Shown one piece after another: positions 1 to 13,300 of a stretch of 64,000 nucleotides of DNA. Within the stretch, counting starts at the first letter, position 1, and each line of letters begins with the position of its first letter. Origin of the DNA: Elysia chlorotica (Eukaryota > Mollusca > Gastropoda > Plakobranchidae); contig RQTK01000356.1 in NCBI GenBank assembly GCA_003991915.1, positions 1-64,000 on the forward strand. The letters run 5' to 3'. Below the pieces are notes generated by a model that was given only the letters and a program-made list of their open reading frames with translations, made no database searches and was not told the origin of the DNA. The translations under genes and the position numbers were made by a program.

Positions 1-69
1 CGAGCTATAAAAGTTGTTTGTTGCTGTTTCTGTAACAATAGTATTTTTTACAAGATAGTGTTGTTAGCC

Positions 70-565
70 CTATGCTAAACCTACAAGTAGGGGGAGGGGT
101 GGATCGTATCTAGTCTGGCCTCTATCCTTTGACCTGTCCGGCTTGGGTGGCCCTACCAGGAGCACTGAGCTCCCGCCGGCATAGCTCGCAGGGTTATCGA
201 GGCACGCAAGCTCGCTCACCTCGTCAAGGTAACGATCCGTGAGAAGTATGAAAAATATCATGTTGTGTAAACGTCATAAAATATACATAATATACACGTA
301 CAACAAATGAATGAGTGTATAATTATATTAAGCATAATACTTTTTTTTTTTAAGTGAATGGTTAAGTATACTTAAAAATGGGTTTAACATGACTTCCTTG
401 CTGCAAATAATTATTTTCTAATAAAATGTTCATTTTTTAAGATATAGATCTAGGCAAAAGAGAGTTTATGTATTATGTTGGCTGTGGCCCTGTTATCGTT
501 AAGTTTCTCTTTCGTCTTGGTCTCAGTGCGTTGTTTAGAAAGTGTGTAAAATCGTCGTGTCACCT
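70..565 (-). repeat. Dispersed repeat copy with a possible LINE-derived end
   Basis: The part from about 256 to 565 resembles 59640-59965: both have a CATGTTGTGTA start, an AAAAATGGGTT middle and a CTCAGTGCGTTG end in the same order. The adjoining 70-250 stretch is GC-richer and open on the minus strand; it resembles junction sequence seen around mollusc non-LTR elements, but I cannot name the family. Confidence 0.45.
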
Positions 566-1596
<1,031 letters not shown>

Positions 1597-1640
1597 ATCT
1601 ATTCATCTATCTAACTTACTCTCTCACTTTAAAGAACAGG

Positions 1641-1872
1641 AGGGGATGGGTGACTGGCACAAGTGGTATAAAGCATGGGTATTTGAATCAGGCTGAAACC
1701 CGCGATATTGGGTCTGTGTCAGAATTATGTGACAGGCTGCAACAGGAGTCCTCGTATTCCCGCACTTTTTCTGTGTGACAGCACATTAAGTTGTAAGATG
1801 TTTCTCTTAGGACTCGTCCACGGTATAGTCTTGTTGCTGACGTGGACGTTAAGAAATCAACTCACTCACTCT
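1641..1872 (+). repeat. Diverged tRNA-derived SINE copy
   Basis: It follows the order of the full-length copy at 2768-3034: a degraded tRNA-like head (ACAAGTGGTATAAAGCATGG, then a B-box-like TTTGAATCAGG), TGGGTCTGTGTCAGAATTATGTGAC in diverged form, the GACAGCACATTAA stretch, GGACTCGTCCACGGTATAG, and the tail GCTGACGTGGACGTTAAGAA. Many substitutions suggest an old copy. Confidence 0.7.
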
Positions 1873-2755
1873 TTCTCAGCCTTTCTTTCTCTCTTCCCTC
1901 CTCTGCCTTTAGCTGCCTTTTCCTCTTCTCTGTTCTGCCTCTCCTTTTTTGTCGACTTTCCTCTCTTTCTATATCAACCAATGCATCTCCATCTGTTTCA
2001 CCAAACTTCTATCTTTATTAATAATAAACCAGTAATACGTCTAGCTTTCAAAATGAGAGAACATGCGTTAAAATTGGAAGAAAAATGAAGCGAGACTTGC
2101 AAAAGAAGATACATCTTCTACACTCACAGAGAACATTAAACCCTACTCAGTAAAATCCGGTTAAAGTGTGCTTGAAATCAATTCACGACACTTGACTTGC
2201 TTCTTGGCTGCGCATACAAGTTTTGTTGTACATGTACTAAAAATAGTAGGAGAATGTTATGGTAGCACCAGGGGAAACAGCGGCTGAAGTAATAGTTGTA
2301 CATGTAATAGCTATAGCACCAGAAATTATACTATAACCATTAGTCGTTGTGTCATAACTATTATATTTCTATTTTATTGTTTAAATTTTATAATGTTATG
2401 ATATATTATTATGGTGAAGAATGCGAACTCGAAAGAAAAGAAGGTTGCCAATTTCTGATACACATCATTTTTTATCGTTTTTATTTAAAAAGAATTATTT
2501 ACACTTAGTTAAGACTCAGTGACGAGTCAAGTAAACTTTTGATATTGATCTTAGATGTTATTGGAAAAAAATAAAGTTGCCAGATGCCCGTTCCTTCCGG
2601 TTATCTGCCCAACACTTCGCTTGTAGCTCGTGTTTTCTGCCTCCCTCTAGTGTCAGCTGAAAGCAAGTGGACAGATCTGTATAATTAATTTTTACTTTCT
2701 AGAGGAGTTGATGGTTTTGCTATTCCATATCTAATTTGGTAATGGGCCCCTTACT
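1873..2755. other. Unique AT-rich sequence, no gene seen
   Basis: A pyrimidine-rich run (about 1870-1980) is followed by ordinary AT-rich DNA. Nothing here looks coding. Confidence 0.5.
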
Positions 2756-2767
2756 CCCTTATGATTG

Positions 2768-3034
2768 GGGAAGGGGGGGGCGGTGGTTCAGGGGTAGAAC
2801 ATCGGCTTCCGACGCAAAAGACCCCGAGTTCGAATCCTGGCTGTTGCGTTCCCTACTGGTTGGGTCGGTGTCAGTATAATGTGACCGGCTGAGACAGGAG
2901 TCATGGTATCCCCGCCCTGGCTCGTGTGTGGCAGCACATAAAATTGTCAGACGTCCGTCTTGGGGCCCGTCCACAATATAGCCTATAAGTTGCTGACGTT
3001 GGACGTTAAACCAACCCAACAACAACAACAACAA
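2768..3034 (+). repeat. Full-length tRNA-derived SINE with 12-bp target-site duplication
   Basis: The head has pol III A-box-like GGTTCAGGGGTAGAAC and B-box GTTCGAATCC. The body includes GGTTGGGTCGGTGTCAGTAT, TGTGTGGCAGCACATAAAAT and GACGTCCGTCTTGGGG; the tail is TTGGACGTTAAACCAACCC then (AAC)n. It is flanked by perfect repeats CCCTTATGATTG at 2756-2767 and 3035-3046. This is the best reference copy in the window. Confidence 0.93.
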
Positions 3035-3276
3035 CCCTTATGATTGTCCAAGGTTGCTTAATTTTACAAAGTGTTTTAAAGGGGGATCACCTCTCGTGGG
3101 TGACCCATTTTGGTGGGGGGCACAGGGCTAGGGCCCCGCGGATCACGCCTTAAAATCCGACACTGAGTTAATTTACTTAAAAATCAAAAAAATGTTTTTA
3201 GCTCCGGAGTCCCATGAAACCCAACGGTATCTTGCCGACACCCATAAACCTAGTAAGAGGTAACGATCCCAAAGAC

Positions 3277-3491
3277 GACACATTGACCAATCAGGTATGC
3301 CGAGTAGAGTTCCACCCTTCCTAGACATGACACACTGACCAATCAGATGTGCAGAGTAGAGTTCCACCCTTCCTAGACACGACACACTGACCAATCAGAT
3401 GTGCAGAGTAGAGTTCCACCCTTCCTAGACACGACACACTGACCAATCAGATGTGCAGAGTAGAGTTCCACCCTTCCTAGACACGACACAC
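3277..3491. repeat. 52-bp tandem array, four units, each with a CCAAT motif
   Basis: Units start at 3277, 3329, 3381 and 3433, with a partial fifth at 3485. Units 2-4 are almost identical; unit 1 has a few substitutions. Each contains TGACCAATCAG, a good CCAAT-box match, so four copies fall at exact 52-bp spacing about 0.9-1.1 kb before the ERCC1 start. Confidence 0.93.
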
Positions 3492-4016
3492 TTCTCAGTG
3501 AGTTATCGACAAAGTCATTCTATTTTGTTGATAGATTTGAAGTTTGATCAAAAAGCAGAAGCGTCATGTTTAGTAGCCTATAATTTTGAACATGTAGTAA
3601 CATTTTACCCTTTGTGAGCATTATGTTTTCTATTAATAACCAAAGTTCCCGCGTTGTTCAGCATAAATAACACGATCGCTGACTGTTTGGTGAGCAAGTT
3701 AACTCGTAAGGCAGAGCGCGTTTCATCCAAAGAAAGTAGACCCACATAACTATTGTTTCATCATAGATGAATACCTAAAATTGACAGCGGTTTCACAAAG
3801 AGCATGCCGTTTAGTTGGGAGAGTCAGTTCAACATTCAGAACCGTTTTAAGGATCTTAACACTTAACAGTCGTGTAAATATTAATTTTCCCATTTACACG
3901 TAATAAAGTCAACCATAATGAGCTACATTTTTACATCGTTGAGTAATAACTTACTGCTGGCGCTATTGCTTGATAAGAATTAAGTTGAACTAAATTAAAA
4001 CGGCTGTTGAATAGCA

Positions 4017-4157
4017 CGGGGGACGAAATGGCTCAAGTGGTAGAGCGTAGATCTCTCAATTGAAAGGTCCCTTGTTGGAAACTCACGATAGGTCAAAAAT
4101 ATATTTGTCCGATTTCGTCCCCTACTGGTTGGATTGGTGTCATTATATTGAGATGGG
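4017..4157 (+). repeat. Truncated, diverged SINE copy
   Basis: A tRNA-like head (GGCTCAAGTGGTAGAGCGTA) is followed by CCCCTACTGGTTGGATTGGTGTCA in diverged form, as in the 2768 family. The 3' body is missing. Confidence 0.6.
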
Positions 4158-4237
4158 AGGGGGGGGGTCGTTAAGATCATTAATTTTAGGGAAATGGGCG
4201 TAAGAGAAAAAAGAGGGAAGGAAAAGCCAAACAAAAC

Positions 4238-4384
4238 TTCCGGTAACACCTCTACAGAGGAACAGTACCTGAACAGAGGCTCCACGTACCCGGGTACCTG
4301 TTCCGATGGATGAGGTACCTGGCGAATCGGTGCTCGACTACTCGGTTACCAATTTCAGCTCACTTGTTTTTATCGACAACAAAG
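4238..4384 (+). promoter_or_regulatory. Probable ERCC1 core promoter with ETS-like site and nested palindrome
   Basis: Directly upstream of the ERCC1 ATG lie an ETS-type CTTCCGG (about 4239-4245), an inverted repeat (GGAACAGTACC at 4259-4269 against GGTACCTGTTCC at 4293-4304) and a perfect 12-bp palindrome GTACCCGGGTAC at 4286-4297. A further GGTACC follows at 4314-4319. No TATA box is evident. The regulatory role is inferred from position only. Confidence 0.4.
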
Positions 4385-7300
4385 ATGGCGGCGCCCAAGA
4401 AGTTTCGTATACCGACTGCCGAGGAAATTGAGCTTTCCGAGAGAGAATCCGTGTTGACGGTATAAATTTATATTTAAACGGGAACATAGATCTATGACCA
4501 CCTATTGCGTGTGGTCTTAATTTTATGTAATGTAGCTGTACTAAGTAAACCGCACCCAAATTGCAGAAAAAATATAGCCTAGGTTTGCTTTACTGTGTGT
4601 CTATAACTCTATTATTCTAGATCTAGAACCAATCCAGGACATTCCGAATCTTGATCTAGATCTAGTTAACCCTTTCCCCGACATGCTATGAGCCATCCGA
4701 TTCCGAGAAAGTGGGTGCACTTCACGCGTATGTCTAGACTCTATAGAGGAAAATCCGATTCCTAGCAAGTGGGTGTACTACACTCATGCTATGATTTGAG
4801 CAAAAAGATGGATGTTATTTTTAGTTGCCGTTTAAGCCTAACCAAAATGGACCTGTGGGAGTCCTAACAAGAATCTGGCCAAGTAGATCTAGGCCTACTA
4901 TGTAAGATGTGAAAAAATAACAGTGGATGAACAATGAGTGCTGGACTTAAAGTGAAATGCCGTTTCATCCAGTAGACCTACATGCCCAACAAGCTCGACA
5001 AGTATGAAAAATCTTCTGGGCTTGCAACTCATTGACCAATAACATGTATCCACTTTGAGGTTAACCATACCGTTGCAGGGACATTGTCAAGAAAAAAATG
5101 ACTCTGGTGGGTACCGCGAGACGTATTAAACGGCCCCTTCCACAGGAATTCCAGGGCGAAAAAAGCTCTCGCGCTCGATGAATCGAGATTCCTGTTTCAC
5201 CAGGAACCGCCTGCAAAAAGGTCATACATGCTGCACGATGCACGTTATATTTCTCTATGAAAAAGAAGAAATCACATTTAAAAATTCCACCACGAAGGGG
5301 ACACATTAGATCCTCCTGAGAGCATAGTAGATGTTTGCTTAGTTAGCTTTGCTTTCTCTAATTAAACAAAATGGAGAGCTTGACAAAAGCTTGTGAAAAT
5401 CTCTGATCTTTTAACAAAATAGAATGATATCTGCAGAAGAGCTGTAGTAAGTAAAAGAATATATAAAATACATATATGATAAAGTCTATTACATTCTTAA
5501 ATTGCTTTGCTTTTATCTATCCACAGAGACCAGGATCATTGTTCAAAACGGGTGCAATCTCCAAAAATAGTGATAGTGAAAAGGACTCACAAAAGACTAA
5601 TTTGAAAATCCATACCGTTGCAGGGACATTGTCAAGAAAAAAATGACTCTGGTGGGTACCGCGAGACGTATTAAACGGCCCCTTCCACAGGAATTCCAGG
5701 GCGAAAAAAGCTCTCGCGCTCGATGAATCGAGATTCCTGTTTCACCAGGAACCGCCTGCAAAAAGGTCATACATGCTGCACGATGCACGTTATATTTCTC
5801 TATGAAAAAGAACAATCACATTTTAAAAAATTCCGCCATGCTGAAGTACCATTTTCTGGACCCTGCATGACGCTTTAGATTCTATTAAGAGCATAGTAGA
5901 TCTATGTTAGCTTAGGAAGTAGCTTTGCTTGCTCTAATTAAAGAAAATGGAGAGCTTGCCAAAAGCTTGTGAAAATCTCTGATCTTTTAACAAAATAGAA
6001 TGATATCTGCAGAAGAGCTGTAGTAAGTAAAAGAATATATAAAATACATATATGATAAAGTCTATTACATTCTTAAATTGCTTTGCTTTTATCTATCCAC
6101 AGAGACCAGGATCATTGTTCAAAACGGGTGCAATCTCCAAAAATAGTGATAGTGAAAAGGACTCACAAAAGACTAATTTGAAAGACTTACCAGAAAGAGA
6201 TTTTGCCTCAAACTCAAAACCTATTTCATCTCTGGAACAGTCACATGGTGCTGCTACTAATTCTTCAACACAAAGTACAAAGAGGCAAGAAGATAAAATA
6301 CAAGCAAGCTCAGAGACAAACATTGATGGTGTTTCCAGTGGCCAGGAGTGAGACAAACAAAATTAATAACTTTTATTCTTTGTATTATAGTTTATTTTAT
6401 CTATGTATACATTTACATTGTTCCTAATCTTATGTGTGTGTTTTGTATATTGTTTATCTTTTGAATTCTGGTACTTCTCTCACAGGGTCGCAGATGTATG
6501 TTCAATATTATATTTCCACAAATTAAATTCTGATCCCTTTACAAGAGCGTTGACTGCTTATATAGTTATCTAAGGAAATGTTTGGTGTTGTGTACACTGT
6601 TGTAGAAGTGTGGTAACGCCGGTAAGCCATATGGTCATAATCAAACCAATCCTTTATTCCCCACTGCCAACTCCCAGCCTTTCAAATGGTCTTAAGTTGC
6701 ATCTTAAAGTAGATACAGTGGAAACCTCACAAAATGAAGAATTTTTCAGGAGAATAGGTTACTTTTTCTGTTTGGCTCTATTAAAATCAGATGCATAATT
6801 CAAAGCTGACACCACTAGTAATATGCATTATGAAAGCAGAATTCAATGTTCATTGCAGCTCAATGCATGCCATTAAGATAACAAGAAAAGATAGGGTTGG
6901 GAGAAGGTTGCTATGAAAGAAAACAGCAGGAAACCATCATTAATGCAGTTTTTCAAATAAGTAACTGTCCATATTAACATTTTCGTGGTTCAGGTCTTCT
7001 ATAATTCGAATCTTCTTAATTCAAAGTTTTTATCCAATCCGAAGACATTCGAATTGTGAGGTTTCCACTGTAGTTAGAAAATGTACGGTGATTAATACTT
7101 TGCTACATGTATCACTATTGTGTGCCCCTGTGTTGGGAACATCCTTCCTCAAGAGAATATTCTGTTTGCATGGAGGGGAGACAGTTAAAGTATGTCTTTA
7201 TTTCAATTTTTTATTTCTTTTTTTTTGTACAAATTAAATGTATTGCATTTTTGTTAAAGGTAATAATTGGTTACATGCATATTCTTTATATTACTTTTTT

Positions 7301-10300
7301 ATTTAGACATATATAGTTTAGACTGTTATGTTGTTTGCCTTTGCAAAAAGTAGGAAGACATGAAAAAATGTCTCTAACTTATGATTGACAAGAAGCTTTG
7401 GTTACATTTTTTTTATGAACCCTGGATGCATATTTTTTTTTGTTTTCTGTCTCCAGGATTGGTTCGACAAAGGCAAGCTCATCTTCTAACTCTTTAATTG
7501 TCAACACACGCCAGGTAACCTTTGCTTTTTACAGTACACGTCAGACTTGATAAAATAGCTTGGCCTTTTTAAATACATGTATGTGAAGTGCTGTTGCAAT
7601 GTGTATGAGCACTCTAAAGAAAATTGCTATGGGAGCACATTATTACCTACCGTACCTTTTTTTTTTTTACAAACCTCGTGTAAGGGCCTATGAAACAAAT
7701 AACAGTATGCAGTGAAGTTTTTTTTTGTCAAATTTGTACAAGATTGAAAGCACATGATGAATGATATAACTAAGTGGCACACATTGTGTTCTGATAGCCA
7801 CTTCTGTAAGTTATCTGGGTGACCTCAGCAGCTTGTGAATACATGTATTGCATCTGCAGAATAGTGTCTTCAATACCTGTATTACATCTGCAGAATAGTG
7901 TCTTCAATACCTGTATTACATCTGCAGAATAGTGTCTTCAATACCTGTATTACATCTGCAGAATAGTGTCTTCAATACCTGTATTACATCTGCAGAATAG
8001 TGTCTCTGGACCATATTCTGGACCTTAATTTTATTTAGACCCTCAAAGATTGTGCAATTCTTGAGCTGCATTTGATGTAGGACAGCTATAGTATTATGAT
8101 CCATAGTCATCAAACTTCAAGGTCTTTTTTTTCTATGTCAAAATCATGATTATTGAAATTAAATCTTTCTTATGCCACTGGATTAAAAAACAACAAGAAC
8201 AACATTGCATCTGACTCATATTTTTTGTACCTTTTTCTCTGAATATAGAGAGGCAATCCTATACTTAAATCTGTTCGCAATATCCCATGGGAATATGGAA
8301 ACATTGTACCAGATTATGTGATGGGACAATCCAATTGTGCACTTTTTCTCAGGTGAGAGAATTTTCATGAAAGAATATTATAACTTTTGAGAAACATTAT
8401 TTGATAAGAATAAAATAAAACCTTCCAATTTTCGTTTTATGCCAATCATCATTTGTGGTATGATTTTGCACCTCACTGTGACATTTCTTTTTAAAAAGAA
8501 TATCTTAACTGCTAGTTTTAGAATGAAAAATCAAAAATATCATAAATACCATAATTATTTCCTCTAAAGACAAGACCAGCGGTAGTGCAACTCATTCATT
8601 GTATTGTTTTTCCTTTTTTTCCCATTATATTTACAGCTTGAAGTATCACCAACTTCACCCCAACTATATACACGATAGACTCAAGCAGCTTGGGAAGAGC
8701 TATGAGCTCAGAGTCATGCTGGTTCAAGTGGATGTTGTAAGTTGTCTAAGCCAGTTTTACAAGTTCCTTACAATAACATTTCACAATCAATATTAATTTG
8801 ATTCTTGAGAAAACTTTTAATAGCTCTGGATGTACCTGCGTAATCTAAAAATTATGTGTAAGACATTTTGATATTCCCAGAATCGCTTCCTAATGTAGTT
8901 TGTCTAATTTTGTGCTTTTCTTATGTAGTTGTCGGTAGAAACTAATGTTAGGAAACAGTAATAGGCTGAATTCTCATTTGCTTTCATTAAAATTTTCCTT
9001 ATATGCAAGCCTAGTATGGCATAACGCAAGAAGGCTTCTTAGCAAGAATTAATGGACCAACTGTACATCAGTATAGAGTCTACTCGTATATCATAAGTGA
9101 AAGATACAGTCATGGAGGAATAATCTAATAATTTCCTTGGAAGCAATAACAATTATTGTTTTCATTCAATAATTTAAATTTTAAGTTGTACCTAGAGCAA
9201 TGTGTAACAATTTTTTTTTTATCGTAAAGTTTATGAACAAAAATCAAGGATTGGGAATTAATGAGTTAACAATTCCATCATAAAAGCAAGATTGTACATG
9301 GGACAATAAAATCAGCCGTATAGAAGAAATTGCAAAATGTTCTACAATAGATAGCAATTTTGCATTTAAGATCTGAGCAAGAAATAAAACTTTTTTTTTT
9401 TTTTGCTTCAGCAATGTTTAATAGAAAAATGCAGCAACCAAACTTCTTAGTGTTGATACCTGATTATTATTTTTTTTTTTGTTAGCTCAGAGACATCCAT
9501 GCATTTGTTTTTTTTTATTACTTTACAGAAAGATCCTCACCATCTGTTAAAAGATATTGCAAAGATATGTATCTTAGCGGACTGTACACTGATTTTAGCT
9601 TTCAGGTAATCATTTATGATCTTTTGAGTCTAAATCTATCTACATGTACTTTTTAATATTTAGTGGACATTGAAACAAAAATCTTATATATATTGGCCGA
9701 TCCTAAATCTTACTTAGATAGATTATTTGATTAGGGACGAAGATAATTATAACTTTTTAAATTTGTAAATTTAAAATACAAAAATCAAAAGGTCAGTCAT
9801 CTAATTTAATGATTGTTTTAGTCAAGCATGTTTTTTTTTAATTGTGCATTAATTTATGAAATTTAAATCAAACTCTTACATGAAATTTATCTCATTTGAA
9901 TTCTCCCACAGAGTCTCAAAAGGTTGATTTTTAGCTGAATCAAGTTCATCAAGGAAAACATGCAGAAAATGTCATTGAATCAAAAGGATGTAATATATAT
10001 ATATGTTTGTTAAAACAATTGAATTATTAAAGTAACCATACAAGTAAAACTATTCTTATTGTACATATTGTACTTTCAGTGCTGAGGAAGCAGGGAGATA
10101 TCTAGAAACCTACAAAATATTTGAAAATAAACCTCCAGAAGCTATAATGGAAAAGACAGAGGAGAACTTTATGGCTAAAGTAAGTTTTGTAAAGAAAAAA
10201 AAATATTAAATAAATAAATAATAGTGTTTTCTGACATATTAACCCATTAAGAGTGTCATGCCCCTTGACTGCCTCGCTGTGAAAGAACTGATGGTTCCGC

Positions 10301-13300
10301 TCGTGGCTACCTCACTGACTTAGCACCTCCCAACTGGGCACTGCGAGGTGCCAAGTAACTGTCACTGGGCCTTCATTCATCCTTTATTCCTCCTTTTTCT
10401 ATGACGCAAGAAATACTTGAATGGGTACAGGCTCTTAAAATATCAACCTATGGAATCAATGAATAGTTTGGCACATTCTTGGTTTCCCAGTCACATTATG
10501 ACAGTTATATCACTGATCATAGCCGTAGTCTCTAATTCTAAGAAAGGAAAGGCTGACGAAAGATCAAAATACCCCCCCTTAGAGATCTTTGGTAACCTGG
10601 CAGTGTTAAGTCCTCGTGTATAAAGACGGTTGGACCATTGATGTAGGAGAAGATGATGATGAAAGCCATGCTTTGACTGATTCACAAAAGAGTATCAAAC
10701 GCCGACCCACCGAGACACAAAGACAGACAGACACACACACACACTGATGTGAAACAGGTGCTGTCCACAATTGCATGTTGAAATCCACCCTGTTCTGTAC
10801 ATGTGACTGTGGGCTTGTAATTGCAATTGCCTCACTTTTACATTGTACTGAGTGTAATTTGGATAGCAAGACAACATGCACTGTAACTGACGGTGCTTTG
10901 TTTGATAATCTTTCTGACACGCTGTATATTGCATATTTAGAAAGGTAGCGATTGCTCATTGTTGTAGTTTGTATCTTTAGTGCCATTGCTCACTTAATTC
11001 AGAAATATACTAATATAAGAGCAATTAGGGTTAAGTTTGAATATTTTTGGTACTTATGCATAAATCAAATTTCATCCCCTTCTAATTGTTCTATCTTGCT
11101 TCAGTAAATCATGACTTGGAGTTATTACATCGGCAGAGCTTTCTTTAGTCTAATCATATATATCCTTTTCCAGTTTACAGATTGTCTCACTCGGGTTAAA
11201 TCTGTGAACAAAACAGACTGCTCTACATTATTATCTCATTTTGGGGTGAGTAAGCATGTAAGGCAGTAATTAAATTACATTAGTATTACCAGCTTATCCT
11301 TTTTCCCTTTTTTTTTGTAGAAACAACAACCAATGAATATTAAATTCAATGAACTGATAAAAGTAATGTTTCTAGAGTTAGTCATTGATATTTTTTTTAT
11401 TCTGGCTGTTCTTTTATTAAACTTCATTTACCAACATTGGTTAATATGTGTGTAGGGGAGGGTTTTTTGGTGCAATGGTAAGAATTAAATGCCAACATTC
11501 TGAAGGTACTGAGTTCAATCTCTGGTGTGGGCAAAGTTTTTTTTTCTGTGCCCATGTGTCAACCCAGAACAGAATGGGTACCTGAGGGAAGTCACAGGGA
11601 AGTAAAGTGTGGCAAGGAAAGTAATGGCTACCTTTTGAAATTAGGACCCTGTTGTTTCCCAACCGATATGAAATAAAGAGAGAGAAAAAATCTGTGATCG
11701 AAGTTAAACATCTGAAAAAGTTCCTATACTGGTACAGACTCCAGTATGGGACACTCGACTCGTACAGTCACATTATACTGAAACTGACCCAACCTATAGG
11801 GAAAAAATGTGACCACCAGAGTCAGGCTCATACCTGGATCTCCTGCATAGAGAGCCAATGCTCCAACTCAAGCACTACGTTAGCTTTCTCCTTAATCATG
11901 TATGTTGGAAAAGCTAGGCTAAAGCAATACATGTAGTAATTCAACGAAAAAAAATTGGAGTTGATAAAAATAGGAGTTATAGAAATCACTGGTTTAATAT
12001 CTAGCACTAGTATTGTTCTCTATACAGTGCAGTATTTATGTACGCAAGATCTATGGGATGCATATTACATACATAATATACTACAGTAGAACTCGAACAC
12101 AACAAATTCAAGCTCAAAGAACACCCTACATTCAAAAAACAGATAAAAATCCCCGATTTTTTTCCTCATCTTGGTCTTTAGTAAACTATATCTAACTAAC
12201 TTATCCCATACCCATCCTCGGACTCAACGTTTAAAAGGGTTGGAAAGCTTACAAAGTTGCGTACCATACACTTTAACTCCAGTTTAAAATTTGACAAGAA
12301 AGATCTGACAGGTCATTAAAAAAATAACAGTCCAGTTATAAGCCATTCAGTGTAGCGTACAGTTACAGCGTTGGGTAACATTGAAAAAAGATAAGCAGAA
12401 AGGGCAGGGGAGAGGAGCGGCAGCTAACGCACGACTGTTGAGCAATGAGATCAAAGAGTCAAAGCTGCCAGTTTAATGCATGAGACGTGTGTGTGTGTGT
12501 ATTGTGAAAGAAGAGGCAAAGGGAAAGTTGTGATATGGGTGGGGGTGTGAATGGCTCAACATCATCTAGGTACAATATCATGGAGGATGAGTAACGGTAG
12601 TTGTGAGCTACACATGGCTTGAAGGAACCATTCATCCAAAGATTTTTTACATTAACGAGCTAGTTTGTTGTGTCTGAGTTGTACTGTGTATACAAGACAC
12701 AAAAACAAGAACAAGGAAACAAATCGGTTCTTTTTATGTGCAGTAATGCATGCAAGAAAATTTTTGAAATGAAAATAAATATCTCAAATTTTAGTATTTA
12801 GTCTTTTAGTTATTTCATCAGCTTGGATAGAGAAAGGTGTATGGCACGCTGTAGGAGGAGGAAGGGGAATTAAAAAAAAAAATTAAAATCCTAAATTGGA
12901 CTCGGGAGTTATCTCATTTTATACCTCTATACTTCTTATTCCTACATAAGTATGTGATATATGCTACATGTACTATTATGTTTTCTAAAACCAGAATCTC
13001 TCGAGTGTGATTGAAGCCTCAAAAGAAGATCTTTCCTTGTGTCCTGGGTTCGGTCCTCAAAAGGTGAGCCTGTTGATTTTTATATTTGTTGTAATTTTCT
13101 AATTTATTCATCACAGACTTTCCGAAAATTCCACAATTATTGTAAAAAATTAATAATAGGGAATGTGGTTTGATCAAGAGCTGTGTAACTTAGTGAATGG
13201 AAAGTCATTAGATTTGCTTTAGATTTCTAGACTTTAAAATAGAACATGAAAATGACGAAGTGCACTAAATGAAGAAAAAAATTTACTAGAAAATAACATT

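Noticed and set aside
2773-2850. Functional tRNA gene
   Set aside because: A and B boxes are present but the cloverleaf is not sound and the sequence continues into a SINE body with target-site duplications.
3277-3491. CRISPR-like array
   Set aside because: Units are contiguous 52-bp tandem repeats without unique spacers, in a eukaryotic genome.
5527-5607. A real alternative ERCC1 exon
   Set aside because: It has an acceptor but no donor and reads into a stop; treated as a truncated exon copy unless transcripts show use.
5061-5815. Two nearly identical 70-80 codon minus-strand ORFs
   Set aside because: Identical only because they lie in the tandem duplication at ERCC1; no family resemblance.
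10417-10986. Possible gene in ERCC1 intron 7
   Set aside because: Several overlapping open frames but no consistent domain, and frames are interrupted; probably unidentified repeat DNA.
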